Origin: Rhypophila decipiens
Lineage: Eukaryota; Ascomycota; Sordariomycetes; Sordariales; Naviculisporaceae
Assembly: GCA_033297075.1 (NCBI GenBank)
Contig: MU858072.1
Coordinates: 1 to 64,000, forward strand
Reading direction: 5' to 3'
Length of the DNA stretch: 64,000 bases
Shown: positions 45,862 through 57,443 of the stretch, in pieces
Position numbering within the stretch: position 1 is the stretch's first letter
Layout: every line of letters starts with the position of its first letter
Notes under the pieces: model-generated
What the model saw: the letters and a program-made list of their open reading frames with translations, nothing else
Told to the model about the DNA's origin: nothing
Databases searched by the model: none
Translations under genes and position numbers: made by a program

Positions 45862-47490
45862 ATGACTGACAAGTTACCGCCTAACTTACTGGCGCTTTTC
45901 GCGCCACGTCCTCCCCTGCGCTGGGTCCCGCCATGCGATGTTCCCCCCGAGGAGCGCCGGACAGCTCTCCCCAGCGGAGTTGCCGACTTCTTGCCTGCTG
46001 TCGCCGAGTACGAGAGAGAATACGATTATCACCCGACGGAGAGCTGGCTGGAGAAAAAAGATCGTCTCCGGGAGGAGAAAAAGGCAGAGATCAAAGACTT
46101 TCTGGAGAATGCACCGAATCACTGTATGCACCGAATTGCTTTTACTCAATTGTTATGACTTGGCTTTGCTAACGGTTTTTTTTTAACGCAACAGACAAGC
46201 CTGACGAGGATCCCAACATTCGTGGAGATGCCTTCAAGACCTTGATTGTTGCTCGCTTGGATTACGCCGCCGATGAGCAGGATCTGGAGCGCGAGTTCGG
46301 TCGCTTTGGCCCAATTGAGCGCGTGAGTATTTATTCTCGTCGATCACACATTCTTCTGGATACCAAGCTAACGCTCGTTTACAGATTCGTCTCATAAAAG
46401 ACACGCATGCCGATGAAAAGGGAAACAAGAAGCGCAAACCCCATCGCGGATATGCCTTTGTGGTATTTGAGCGCGAGAAAGACATGAGAGGTAATAATCG
46501 CCATTCGATATCCCTTCCCCATTCCAATCTGCCCCACCTTGAAAGAAGGATGGCAGGATACTGTGTTGTTGGAACCCCAGGACATTCGAAAGGCCCTCAA
46601 GCTTGCCTGTCCTGAGAAGAAGACCCGGTTCCATGCCCTTTTTTCCCCCTCCCCCTTTCCTTCAGACTTCATATGTGCCTTGAACAGGCTACTTTATTTC
46701 CACGGTAAGGCCTTACTGACAAACGCGCATCTGGCGTATGCGTGATAATTTAGCTGCTTTACAAGCTTGTGATGGTCTTCGTATCAAAGATCGTCGTATC
46801 AAGGTTGATGTAGAGAGAGGCCGCACCGTCAAGGGCTGGAAACCCATGCGTCTCGGCGGAGGCCTTGGAGGTCGTGGATACACCAAAGCTATGCCTTCCA
46901 GACCCATGGGTCCTGGAGGCGGCGGCTTTGGAGGCGGCTTCCGTGGTGGTAGCTTCGGCGGAGGCTTCAGAGGAGGAAGAGACCGTGGCTTCCGTGGAGG
47001 AGGAGGCGGCTTTGGCGGAGGCGGAGACCGCGGATTCGGTGGCCCTCGTGGCGGTGGTGGTGGCGGATTCGGCGGTCCTCGTGGCGGAGATCGCGGCTTC
47101 CAAAACGGCTTCGGCGGAAACGATGCTCCCAGCGGCCCTAGCGGCGGTGGTTTTGGTGGTCGCGATGGTCGAGACGGCGGCCGCCGTGACGGTCCAGGTG
47201 GTGGGTATGGTGGCCGCGAAGGCGGTGGAGGTGGTGGTGGTGGCCGCTCATTTGATGACGGACCCGGCGGAGGCTTCCGCGGCGACCGCAACCCACGACA
47301 AAGCGGCAGCAACATGGAGCCGATTCGGCCGAGAGAGCCTCGTGAGCATCGTGACAACCGTGACGGTGGGTATGGCACCAGAGACAACAGAGACAGAGAC
47401 TACGACAGACCTGCCAGAGATGATTCCCGGAAGCGAGGCTACGAAGGTGGTAGTGGCTACGAGGACCCTCGCAAGCTGCGTCGCTACTAA
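45862..47490 (+). CDS. SNP1: U1 small nuclear ribonucleoprotein 70 kDa (U1-70K)
   Basis: Four exons (45862-46123, 46195-46322, 46385-46490, 46754-47490) give 410 aa. The N-terminus ([17 protein letters not shown], then a charged helix) is the U1-70K segment that binds Sm core and U1C. The RRM spans about residues 100-190, with RNP2-like TLIVARL and RNP1 RGYAFVVF (151-158), followed by the family hallmark [13 protein letters not shown]. It binds stem-loop I of U1 snRNA and acts in 5' splice-site recognition in the nucleus. The tail is extremely Gly-rich with RGG-like repeats, then an Arg/Asp-rich end, instead of the long RS domain of animals. Intron 3 of the CDS (46491-46753) is 263 nt, far longer than its neighbours, and holds a possible cassette exon. 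The antisense of the Gly tail gives a spurious Pro-rich frame. Confidence 0.95.
46666..46704 (+). other. Candidate in-frame cassette exon inside the long U1-70K intron
   Basis: Within the 263-nt intron, a long polypyrimidine tract ending CCTTTCCTTCAG (to 46665) is followed by 39 nt and a strong GTAAGG donor (46705). Next come TTACTGAC and the normal acceptor at 46753, making a good 49-nt intron. The 39 nt are divisible by three and stop-free, coding for [13 protein letters not shown] after residue 165. Inclusion would place 13 residues in the RRM after EREKDMR. Skipping gives the family-consensus sequence. Motif evidence only. Confidence 0.35.
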
Positions 47491-48760
47491 CAAGGCATTA
47501 TCCGATTTGCATGTCTTGTGGTGGGTATCAGTTTCACTTTTCGTCTTTTTCCGTCTGTTCGTCACTTTCTTCCCTTGCAGCAACGAGGGTAAGGCAGCAG
47601 CGCTTTCATCAGCATCCAAGTCGCCAGCCGGTGTTTACTAGGCCACCACGGACCCCTTAATTTCCGAGGATGGTTTGTCTCATCCAGCAGAATACAACAT
47701 CACACAAGGTATCCCTAAAGGTAACCTTTTGGAGACATGCTACCTGGTCAGCCAAGGAATTCTTGTCCTGGACCACACTCTCTGGCACCATCGCTGTACT
47801 GCATATTGCATTTCCACCAAACCATCGTCACATCAGCATCAGGAGAAAAGGGTAATTTCCACGGAATCTTTCGACGTCTCACCGCACGAGACATCGTTCC
47901 CAGGTCCATTCACTCATACCTCCAGCAGGAGAAACACCTCTTCCGTGGGCCGATCAGGAAGGGCTACCCGGGCAAAAGGAGCCGTTCTCGAAAACACAAA
48001 AAACATTATTGTATCATGTTTGTATCACCACGACACGCAGCAGCATCCACTGCTTCTTGAAGGCAAGCGACCACAAAAATTGGAGGGTAAGGGGTTTGTT
48101 TAATCGAGTCACAATCTGCCTGGTAAAGGTAGACCGAGTACACTTTTCTTGACGACGAATCCCCTGCTAGTTTGTTCTTTTCGACCGCTTATTTTTTTTA
48201 TCATCCTTTTTTTATTTTTCGTTTCTTCTTGCAATTACGTATATATCTTCCCCAGGTACATAGGAAGCAGCGAGACGCGAGACCCAACGGACAGATCAAA
48301 GCTAGGTTAGTTAGTCTGGCAGAGGTAAGGTCTGAGTTTGACTAGATAGGTTTTAATGCGAGACGAAAGAGAGATCATTTTCGGTAGTTTGATTTTTTGT
48401 TTTGTTTTCCTTTTGCCCTTCTCATAACGCCGTTGTGAGTAAAGTAAAGAATAGAAACCAAGCCCAGAAACCTATATGGTGTACCTACGTGCTACCTGTG
48501 GTATCGTCTCGTCAAAGGAAAGGCCACCAAGAACTTGATTCCCCGGACATTCGAACGAGAAAGAGCCCCGAATAGAAACCGAACATGAAAAAAATGACAG
48601 AAATATGCCCCGAGTATGACATGACAAGCCCATTCACCCATCAGAGAAAGACCCTGCGCGACTAGTTGGCCAGACAAGACGCAACACACATGGATCAGCG
48701 ACAACAAACAACCTGAGGACAAGAATCTCATCTACCCTAAACTAGGCAGTACTGGCAAAA
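47491..48760. other. Convergent spacer between U1-70K and MRT4
   Basis: These 1270 bp lie between two stop codons in tail-to-tail orientation. T-rich stretches near 48180-48240 and 48390-48410 are plausible 3' UTR and polyadenylation DNA. No gene, RNA or repeat was recognised. Confidence 0.5.
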
Positions 48761-49670
48761 TCACTCATCATCCTCCATAGCATCAACATCCTCCTCCTCC
48801 TCCTCCTCATCCTCTGTCTCAGTCTTGCCCTTCTTACCACTACCCGCCTTCTTGGCAGAAGCAGGCTTCTTGGCAGGAGGAGCAACCAGCTCTGTCACAG
48901 CTCCCGTCTCGGCGCTCCAATACGCCAAAAGCTGCACCTTGAACTCGCTCAAACAGACGCTAAACATCTTGAGTAGCCTCGTCTGTCTCGAATCCAGCAC
49001 CTCGCCTTCCTTGCACACCGTGTGACCCTCCCCGGACACTTCGCCGGTAGCTTCGTCGATGGACCCCAGTACAACCTTGCCTTTTACCATGCGCGTGGGC
49101 ACGTTGAGACGACGGAGTTCGGGCTCGAGGGTGTGTGCCACGGGCACGTCATGCTCGGCGGGCACCTCCCCGCCGGTGGAGTAGACTACTCCGGGGGGGA
49201 TTACAAAGGTTCGGGTCGCAACTGTGCCGGCGCGGGCGAAATCCACTTGGGATAGGTTGGAGAAGTAGGCTTGGATCTCGGCGGGCGGGCGGTTTGTGAA
49301 GAGCAGGCCGACGGTGCCTGTTAGGTAGGGGGATAGTTTGTCTATGCCGTCTGCTTGGGCTTCTTCGGGGGTTGTGCCTAGGGCGCGGGCTGTGAGTTTT
49401 GTTTTGCCGAAGAAGAGCCTGGGCATTGCCATGTTAGCTTGGGTGGTGGTGGGATTAATGGAATGGGAAAGAAATTTACCGAGAATCGCTGAGCTCGCGA
49501 CGGACGTCCTTGAGGTAGTTGTTGCGCATGTTGTCGACGCTGAAAACGAAGCAGTGCTGGAATTTGGGGATGCTCTCGCGTATGTTCTCAAAGAGCTTCT
49601 CCTTTTGTTCGCGTGTCTTTTTGGTCACTTGCGTGAGGTTGTAGACTCTTGCTCTTTTTGACTTGGGCAT
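48761..49670 (-). CDS. MRT4: Ribosome assembly factor Mrt4
   Basis: Two exons (49670-49480, 49418-48761) give 282 aa; the 61-nt intron has GCTAAC near its acceptor. The protein starts [18 protein letters not shown] and continues [39 protein letters not shown] and [14 protein letters not shown], the uL10-like fold of Mrt4. [23 protein letters not shown] and [14 protein letters not shown] follow in the expected order. Mrt4 is the nucleolar placeholder for the stalk protein P0 on pre-60S particles and is exchanged late in maturation. It lacks the P0 C-terminal stalk helix and conserved end, as Mrt4 should. The tail is Ala/Lys-rich, then acidic with a Glu run, making it longer than the yeast protein (about 236 aa). 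Confidence 0.94.
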
Positions 49671-52350
49671 CTTGGCTGATTTCTTTTATTCTCTTTCTCT
49701 CTAACTGAACTTGTAAATTCGTTGGTGCGCTTCGGCAATTGGGTGAATGCGCCGAGTTGATTGGAGTTGGAGTTTCTTGTGGCCGTTGGTATGGTCGTCG
49801 CAAGAAAGTGGTTGTTGGTCAATTGGGAATAGTTGCGCCAGATGGTCCCTCAATCATTCTCCGCCCATGCAACTTTTCGCTGGGTTTTTTCTTGGGGGTT
49901 TATTTTTTCTGCCGCGCCGGTGTGCGATAAAGATTTTGGCGGTGAGTGCGATAAATCCATCCCCACACCCCACCTTTTTCTTTCCTCCCCCACTGTGTGG
50001 CCTGTCGGCCGCCATCAGCCTCGTTGGCTTGGCATTATAGCTGCCTTGGTGCACAGTGCACTGAGCATTATCAGTGTCACAGGTGGCTTCGCGTGATAGA
50101 GCAAAAAGTCCACAGTCGAGATCTCGATCTTAGATCAAATTTGATGCAAGGCATTGACAAGGGTTTGTTGGAAAGCTTGTTTCCACGCTGCACCTGGGAC
50201 ACTTGCTGAGAGGCTCCGCAGTGTGAATGTAGAGAATCTCCCAAAATAACCTGCCATTCTCGCAGCCTTGAGGGTTGAATCAGCCTCATCGGTATCTGGG
50301 CTGCATAGTCAAGTTGCATAACTACGGTGAGCACGGGTTAGCGCCATGCTTCGGACAACAATACTTGATCTCTCAACCTTTGATGAGGCATCCCCATGTC
50401 TCGGGGAGAGCGGGTGCGTAGAGTTCGAGCCTGCAGCTTCAGTACATTGAGATGCGTAAGCCGGAAGGATATATAAATGAATCCCTAACTCCGTCGCATC
50501 ATTGGATACCGGTGTGGTTGGTTGCTTCTGAGGATGCGGCGGATGTTGGTGGGATATCCGTTGTTGTACATACAGTACGGTAGCAATGCGTTCCCGAAGT
50601 CCGGGTTACCGTCCCCAGGGCTGTGGTACCAGAATAGGACACAACATTTGACGATCAAACAAGTAAAAAGACTTGGGAAGAGAAATTGCCGACCAGCCGA
50701 CCTCGGACTGACGTAGCGTGATGCTCGCTTCCAGTCAGCCTTCAGTCGTCGCAGAGTCATCTCAAGCTCCGTCGGTATCTTGGTCGGATTCCTATTGTGA
50801 CGGATGAGCAGTCAGCCTTCATTCGCCGAGAGAGTCATCGTGACTTCCATATCAACGGTATTTGGTTGGATTTCCAATGCGACGGATGAGTGAGTGACGA
50901 GTCCCATTTCATCATGTTACACAACATGTGAGGCATCGCCCACCAGAGTCACCAGACTTCGGAGCCTTGCCCAGAGGCTGTAATCATGGATGTCATCAAA
51001 GTTGGAATAAGCTTCGGGAAGAGCAAGTGCCCGCAGCCCGCTTGTTGAAACACCACGGATTTGTTTGTTGACTCACAAAGTTGTACGGAACCGAAGAGCC
51101 TTTGATGAGGATCGGAATCCTACCTGGCCCGGCCCGCCCTCATGGTCTCGGGAGTAGTTTATTCTCCTCGTGTGCACCCGTACGGAATACTCGAAGCACC
51201 AATCCTGTTTGGGCTCAAGCTGAATTGTTGGCAGTTGGTGTCTGACAAGACTGCGACATCTAGGCGCATGTTGCAGAGCGATAGCGCGAACCCTCTCCGG
51301 GTGCGTCAACGCAATTGACAATATCCCAAGGTCCGCGCAGGACTGTGCCGTCGATAGTGTACCTCGATGGCCAGAAGGATGTCTTTGTCAATTGAAATTG
51401 GAACCCTGCCAAGAGTCGGAAGCTAGCACACTCCGACCACCGATTGGCTTCGTAAGGACTGCCATTTCTGGTTAGCAATACATATCCAGCTTAGCTCCGC
51501 TTGGTGATGGAATACCCGCAGTACCCCGGGAACTAGAACAAATGCGGACTTAGTGGATACAGGATCGCCTTGCCTCCAACGGGGACTTTGGCTAACCCGA
51601 TTCCCGTCGAATCTCTTTGGTCTAAAAGAACGCATCCCCAAACAGACGAGGTAACTTTTTGTTCTGATACAATGTCCATCTCGACAGCAGACAAAGTCGG
51701 CAAGTGGTTGATCTGAGAAGTAACTGCCGCAACAACAACGGATAAACATCACGAGAAGGAACCCGTTTGGCAGTTCATCCCGAGATTGGAACTCCACCGC
51801 AACCCACAACAGGAGATACTGCGCTGGTCTATTTCTCAGACTACTTTTTTGACCTAGCACGCACGTGCGGTTACCACCAGGTCTCACATTTTTTGTCGTA
51901 CGTGCGTATAAATCCCCTTACCCAAGTTTCCGTCCCTAGGTACATTTGTTCTCTCCTTCAGTCTCCCCGGTTGTTTCCCAAGAAAACAAGCTTTGCCAAG
52001 ATACAACCAAGGGGTCGATCCTCGATTCATGAGGCGCATTTCATCCCCTCCTTCCACTCCTTTTGACAATAGCACTTGACCCTACGACCGCGGATTGTGT
52101 GTATTAACATTCATTCTCAGCCTTTCTACGCACTTGCCGCTCTTTTCCCGGACCACGGCGTGTCTTTGTTTGCCTTATTTCAAGACTCAACCAAGCACAG
52201 CTTGCGCAACCCCACCATCACTTATTGTAGCGTTTACGAACCGAGGCATCTCGTCTCCATATTCTACCATAGTATCTTGGCGCCTGTCTTCTTCAACATA
52301 TCATCACTACCAATAGCTTTGAACACGAACGGCATCGCGACCATCTTGCC
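49671..52350. other. Intergenic region between MRT4 and the ABC transporter gene
   Basis: Apart from a diverged repeat structure (50489-50890) no element was recognised. About 450 bp before the ABC start codon are C/T-rich and probably its leader. Open frames on the minus strand (51.4-51.9 kb) have no family features. Confidence 0.5.
50489..50890. repeat. Diverged tandem duplication with an inverted partner (possible small element)
   Basis: Two direct copies lie head to tail, 50732-50808 and 50809-50890. Both begin CAGTCAGCCTTCA, share AGAGTCATC and end GACGGATGAG. An inverted copy of the end motif (CCGTCGCAT then TTGG) lies at about 50491-50506, matching CCAA then TGCGACGG at 50874-50886. 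This could be the remains of a roughly 400-bp element with subterminal repeats. No clear target duplication is seen. Confidence 0.45.
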
Positions 52351-55300
52351 ATGGCACCTGGCCAGTCTGAGAAACCAGGCGGTGCTGGGACACCACCCGG
52401 ACGTTATTCGAGCAACGGCGGGTCTACCGAGGACATCAAAACGACGAACCCTAAACCCTCCAATGGCGTGATGGAAAAGGTTGATAGTCGTGTGCCAAAG
52501 GGCAAAGGCTCGAATGATGACGACCCATACGGACACCTTTCCGCGACGGAGTCCCAAATCATCAAGTCCCAAGTCTTGACCCCAGACGTCAAGGTTGGCA
52601 TCTCGACCCTCTACCGCTATGCGTCCCGCAACGACCTCATCATCATGGCAGTCGGCTCGATCTGCGCCATTGCCTCGGGCGCGGCCTTACCACTGATGAC
52701 GGTTATCTTTGGTAACCTGCAAGGTACTTTCCAGGACTACTTTCAACAAAAGATGAGCTACGACGACTTCGTTTCCGAGCTCTCGAGTTTGGTTCTATAT
52801 TTTGTCTATCTGGGAATCGGCGAATTCGTCGTCACGTACGTGGCCACTGTTGCCTTCATCTATACGGGAGAACACATCAGCGCCAAGATCCGCGAGCACT
52901 ACCTCGAGAGCTGCATGAGACAGAACATTGGCTTCTTCGACAAGCTCGGGGCTGGCGAGGTAACCACTCGCATCACCTCGGATACCAATCTTATCCAGGA
53001 GGGCATTTCCGAGAAGGTCGGCTTGACATTGGCTGCGGTCGCCACCTTTATCACAGCCTTTATCATCGGATTCATAAGCTACTGGAAGTTGACTATAATT
53101 CTCCTCAGCACTGTGGTTGCGCTGATGCTGGTCATGGGAGGCGGCTCGAGATTCATCGTCAAGTACTCCAAGCAGAATATCGGCGCATATGCCCAGGGCG
53201 GCTCGGTTGCCGAAGAGGTCATCAGCAGCGTGCGGAACGCCGTTGCCTTTGGCACCCAGGATCGCTTGGCTAGGCAGTACGACACCCATCTCATTCGGGC
53301 TGAATCCGCTGGATACAAAGTAAAAGGTGCCATAGGCGTCATGATCGGCGGAATGATGCTTATCCTCTACTTGAACTACGGCCTGGCATTCTGGATGGGG
53401 TCCCGTTTCCTGATTGACGGCGAGGTTCCCCTGAGCAGAATTCTCACCGTGATGATGGCTGTCATGATCGGAGCATTCAACTTGGGCAACGTGGCACCGA
53501 ATATCCAGGCCTTCACCAATGCCATGGGTGCAGCTGCCAAGATCTACAACACCATCGACCGCGTATCGCCCATCGACCCGTCTAGCGATGCGGGAGGAAA
53601 GCTTGACCATGTGAGGGGCACTATCCGTCTGGAGAACATCAAGCATATCTACCCCTCCCGTCCCGAAGTTGTTGTCATGGAAGATGTCTCACTCACGGTT
53701 CCCGCGGGCAAGACGACAGCCTTGGTCGGTGCTTCGGGAAGCGGAAAGTCGACAATTGTCGGTCTAGTCGAAAGGTTCTACTCACCCATCGAAGGCACTG
53801 TATACCTCGACGACGTGGATATCTCAACTCTCAATCTGCGCTGGCTGCGTCAGCACATCTCACTCGTGTCGCAAGAGCCGACTCTTTTCGGCACAACCAT
53901 CTATGAAAATATCCGCCATGGCTTGATTGGTACCAGGTGGGAGAGCGAGAGCGCCGAAAGACAGAGAGAACTCATCTACGAGGCCGCCAAAAAAGCCAAC
54001 GCACACGACTTTATCACCAGTCTTCCTGAAGGATACGAGACGAATGTCGGCGAGCGCGGATTCCTGCTCAGTGGAGGACAAAAGCAACGCATTGCCATCG
54101 CCCGTGCCATCGTGTCAGACCCCAAGATCCTTCTCTTGGACGAGGCTACCAGTGCCCTAGACACCAAGTCTGAAGGCGTCGTGCAGGCCGCGCTCGAGGC
54201 CGCCGCTGAAGGCCGGACTACCATCACCATTGCCCATCGTCTATCGACCATCAAGGACGCCCATAACATTGTCGTCATGTCACAGGGTCGTATCGTCGAG
54301 CAGGGCACTCACGATCAGCTGCTGGAGCAGCACGGAGCCTACTACAACCTGGTCACGGCCCAGGCGATCGCCGCAGTCAACGAGCTGACAGCCGAGGAAT
54401 CTGACGCTCTTGACAAGGAGGAAGAGAAAGCTCTGATACGGAAGGCCTCAACAGCCCACACTGGACAGGATATGACCACTTTCCTTGCGGACCCCGATGA
54501 CGATATTGCTGCCAAGCTCCACAAGAGTACAACACAAAAGAGCGCAAGTTCTCTGGCCCTCGCTGCGAGGAGAAAGGAGGAGCCCGTCAACTACAGCCTG
54601 TGGACCCTGATCAAACTCATTGCTAGCTTCAACAAAGAAGAGACAATGCTCATGTTGATTGGTCTGGTCTTTGCTGCCATCTGCGGTGCTGGAAATCCCG
54701 TGCAAGCCGTGTTTTTTGCCAAGCTCATCACTGCCCTGTAAGCAGTCCCCTGTTGTTTTTGTCTGAATCCGATACTCTGAACAGTGTGCTAACTCGAGCG
54801 ATGCAGTTCGGTTCCCATAACCCCGGCAACAATCCCCCAGATGCAGAGCGATACGTCTTTCTGGTGCCTGATGTACTTGATGCTTGCGTTTGTCATGTTG
54901 ATTTCCTACTCTACGCAAGGCATTCTTTTCGCCAAATGCAGCGAGCGGCTTATCCACCGTGTCCGCGACAGGGCCTTCAGGACCATGCTTCGCCAGGACG
55001 TCGAATTCTTTGACCACGACGAGAATTCTGCCGGTGCGCTCACCTCCTTCCTCGGCACAGAGGCGACCAATGTTGCGGGCCTCAGTGGTGCCACGCTTGG
55101 AACACTGTTGACGGTATCCGTCACGCTCATCTCTGCCTGCGCGCTTGCACTCGCTTTGGGCTGGAAGCTGGCGCTTGTCTGCATCGCGACTATGCCCGTC
55201 GTTATTGGCTGCGGCTTCTTTCGTTTCTGGATGTTGGCGCACTACCAACGCCGCGGAAAGCGTGCCTATGCCAGCTCAGCAAGCTTTGCCTCTGAAGCCA

Positions 55301-56439
55301 TTACTGCCATCCGGACTGTGGCCTCGCTTACACGGGAGGCCGATGTGCTCCAGCAATACAAAGAGTCACTTGCTGCCCAGCAACGGGCGAGTCTCCAGTC
55401 GGTCCTGAAGTCGAGCACCCTTTACGCCGCCTCTCAGTCGTTGACTTTCCTCGCGTTCGCGCTTGGTTTCTGGTACGGCGGCACACTCATTGCCAAGCTC
55501 GAGTACGACATGTTCCAGTTCTTCGTTGTCTTCTCGTCTGTTATTTTCGGTGCGCAGTCGGCTGGTTCTGTCTTTAGCTTTGCTCCTGATATGGGCAAGG
55601 CTGCTGAGGCATCCCGTGACCTAAAGAAACTCTTTGATCGCAAGCCTACAATCGACACGTGGTCCTCTGACGGTGATAAAGTCGACGTAGTCGAGGGAAC
55701 CATTGAGTTCCGTGACGTGCATTTCCGGTATCCCACCCGGCCGGAGCAACCCGTTCTTCGCGGCCTCAATCTCACCATCGCGCCCGGTCAATATGTCGCA
55801 CTAGTTGGTGCCTCAGGGTGTGGAAAATCCACCACAATTGCGCTCCTGGAACGCTTTTACGACCCTCTCTCGGGAGCTATTTTCGTCGATGGAAAAGAGA
55901 TTAGCAGCCTCAACATCAACGAATATCGCAAGTTCATTGCTCTCGTTTCGCAGGAGCCAACCCTGTACCAGGGAACGATCCGAGAAAATATCCTGCTCGG
56001 TGCCCCGCAGGACGTGACAGACGAGCAGATCGACTACGCCTGCAAAGAAGCCAACATTTACGAATTCATACTATCTCTGCCCGAAGGATTCAACACAGTG
56101 GTTGGGTCCAAGGGTGCCCTGCTCAGCGGCGGTCAGAAACAACGCATCGCGATTGCGCGAGCCTTGGTGAGGGATCCCAAGATCTTGCTCCTCGACGAGG
56201 CTACCAGCGCCTTGGATTCGGAGAGCGAGCACGTGGTGCAGGCTGCCCTCGACAAGGCGGCGAAGGGCCGCACAACCATTGCCGTCGCCCATCGGCTGAG
56301 CACGATCCAGAAGGCGGACATCATCTATGTGTTTGACCAGGGCAGGATCGTTGAGCAGGGAACGCATTCAGAGCTGATGAGGAGGAATGGTCGGTATGCC
56401 GAGCTGGTGAACTTGCAGAGCTTGGAAAAGAATGGTTGA
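52351..56439 (+). CDS. ABC transporter, ABCB/P-glycoprotein (MDR1) type, full length
   Basis: Two exons (52351-54737, 54807-56439; 69-nt intron) give 1339 aa with TMD-NBD-TMD-NBD order. After a hydrophilic N-terminus of about 85 residues come six membrane helices, then NBD1: Walker A GASGSGKST (460-468), LSGGQ (573-577), Walker B ILLLDE (593-598), H-loop IAHRLSTIK. The second TMD begins near residue 770; NBD2 has Walker A GASGCGKST (1130-1138), LSGGQ (1235-1239), ILLLDE (1255-1260) and VAHRLSTIQ. Both sites keep the catalytic Glu, so both should hydrolyse ATP. A charged linker follows NBD1. Fungal relatives include Pmd1 and Mdr1-like drug exporters; a peptide or secondary-metabolite exporter is also possible. 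Substrate cannot be read from the sequence. Plasma membrane location is likely. Confidence 0.96.
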
Positions 56440-57443
56440 TTTGATTGCTGCGCGATGTTATAAATACATTTCTGGTTTGTCTTGATTATCGCTGTTTTTG
56501 CATTGCTTTGGTGTTTGGCTTTCTCACTGGGTGCCCAGCCACTCATGGTGTCGGCTTTGTTTTGATCTTCATGTTGATGATACCGAATCGGCTCTAATCT
56601 GTTCTCTAATATTTTCTTTTAATCCCCTACATCTTAATTTCCTTTCTTCTTCATCATTACTCACCTTTCTTTTGTCATCACTTGGTGTACATCTTATAGG
56701 GTTTAGAATAGATGGACTTCTTCCGTCTGAAGATACTTCATGCAGCTCGGTGCTCGGTCTAAAATATCAAACATTCACATTTATCAATGGTTCCGACCTG
56801 TCTTTTGCTGTACTTGAATCAATACGTAGCTTTATTTTTGCACTGTGGGAACACATTCGCGCAGGTCCACAGCGTCACTATTGGTCGGCCAGTTAAATAG
56901 CATGCATTGCTGTATAAATATGCTTATTCACAACTTTGATACTGTTCTAAAGTGTATGAATGTTAGAGTTGACCGGTCCATAGACGGCCAACCAATCACA
57001 TGCCCTGACGTCCCCGTCCTGTCGGGTCCCGGAAGTCGATCGCCACAGCCATCAGCCCCCCACTTTCTAAAGCTTAACAGGGGGGCTTCTTTGCGGGGAA
57101 CGCAGCTTTATTTCAAGCTTATCTCCGTCACGACTCGTCGCTCGGCGAGAACAACGCTTGTGGAGCCCAAAGACACCCAAGATCGCGTCACCATTCCTGC
57201 CAATTCTTCGCATCTTGAATCAAACATCTACGCTCGTTCTTTGTAGCGGATGATTGTCAAGCAAACTATAGTGAATCAAGAAGCCCCTTTCCCGTTCTTT
57301 GAGCCCAGGCGAATCTATACAACGCCGACACTAGTTCTAACTAGCAACACGCCTTGCCGAAGCCTCCGCCGCTACAGAAGACCGTTCAATACCACTCCCT
57401 GCTTATATACATAGGTGTAGGACAGGGCAGGGCAGGACAGGGC
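56440..57443. other. Intergenic region between the ABC transporter and cullin-4
   Basis: This holds the T-rich 3' region of the transporter gene and the promoter and leader of the cullin gene. The last 24 nt are a G-run array listed separately. No gene was recognised. Confidence 0.5.
57420..57443 (+). promoter_or_regulatory. G-tract array directly before the cullin-4 ATG (possible RNA G-quadruplex)
   Basis: Five G-runs (GG, GGG, GGG, GG, GGG) are separated by ACA or CA and end one base before the ATG at 57444. Loops of 2-3 nt allow a two-tier quadruplex in the mRNA. Position at the start codon suggests a possible effect on initiation; this is inference. Confidence 0.35.

Noticed and set aside
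46713..47387. Long minus-strand frame of 224 codons, extremely Pro-rich
   Set aside because: It is the antisense of the Gly-rich RGG tail of U1-70K; GGN codons read backwards as CCN, so it is a shadow.
51423..51887. Minus-strand open frame of 154 codons
   Set aside because: Cys/Arg-rich random-looking composition, no recognisable domain, no splice partners.
52795..53646. Minus-strand frame of 283 codons inside the ABC transporter
   Set aside because: It is the complement of strongly conserved transporter coding sequence.
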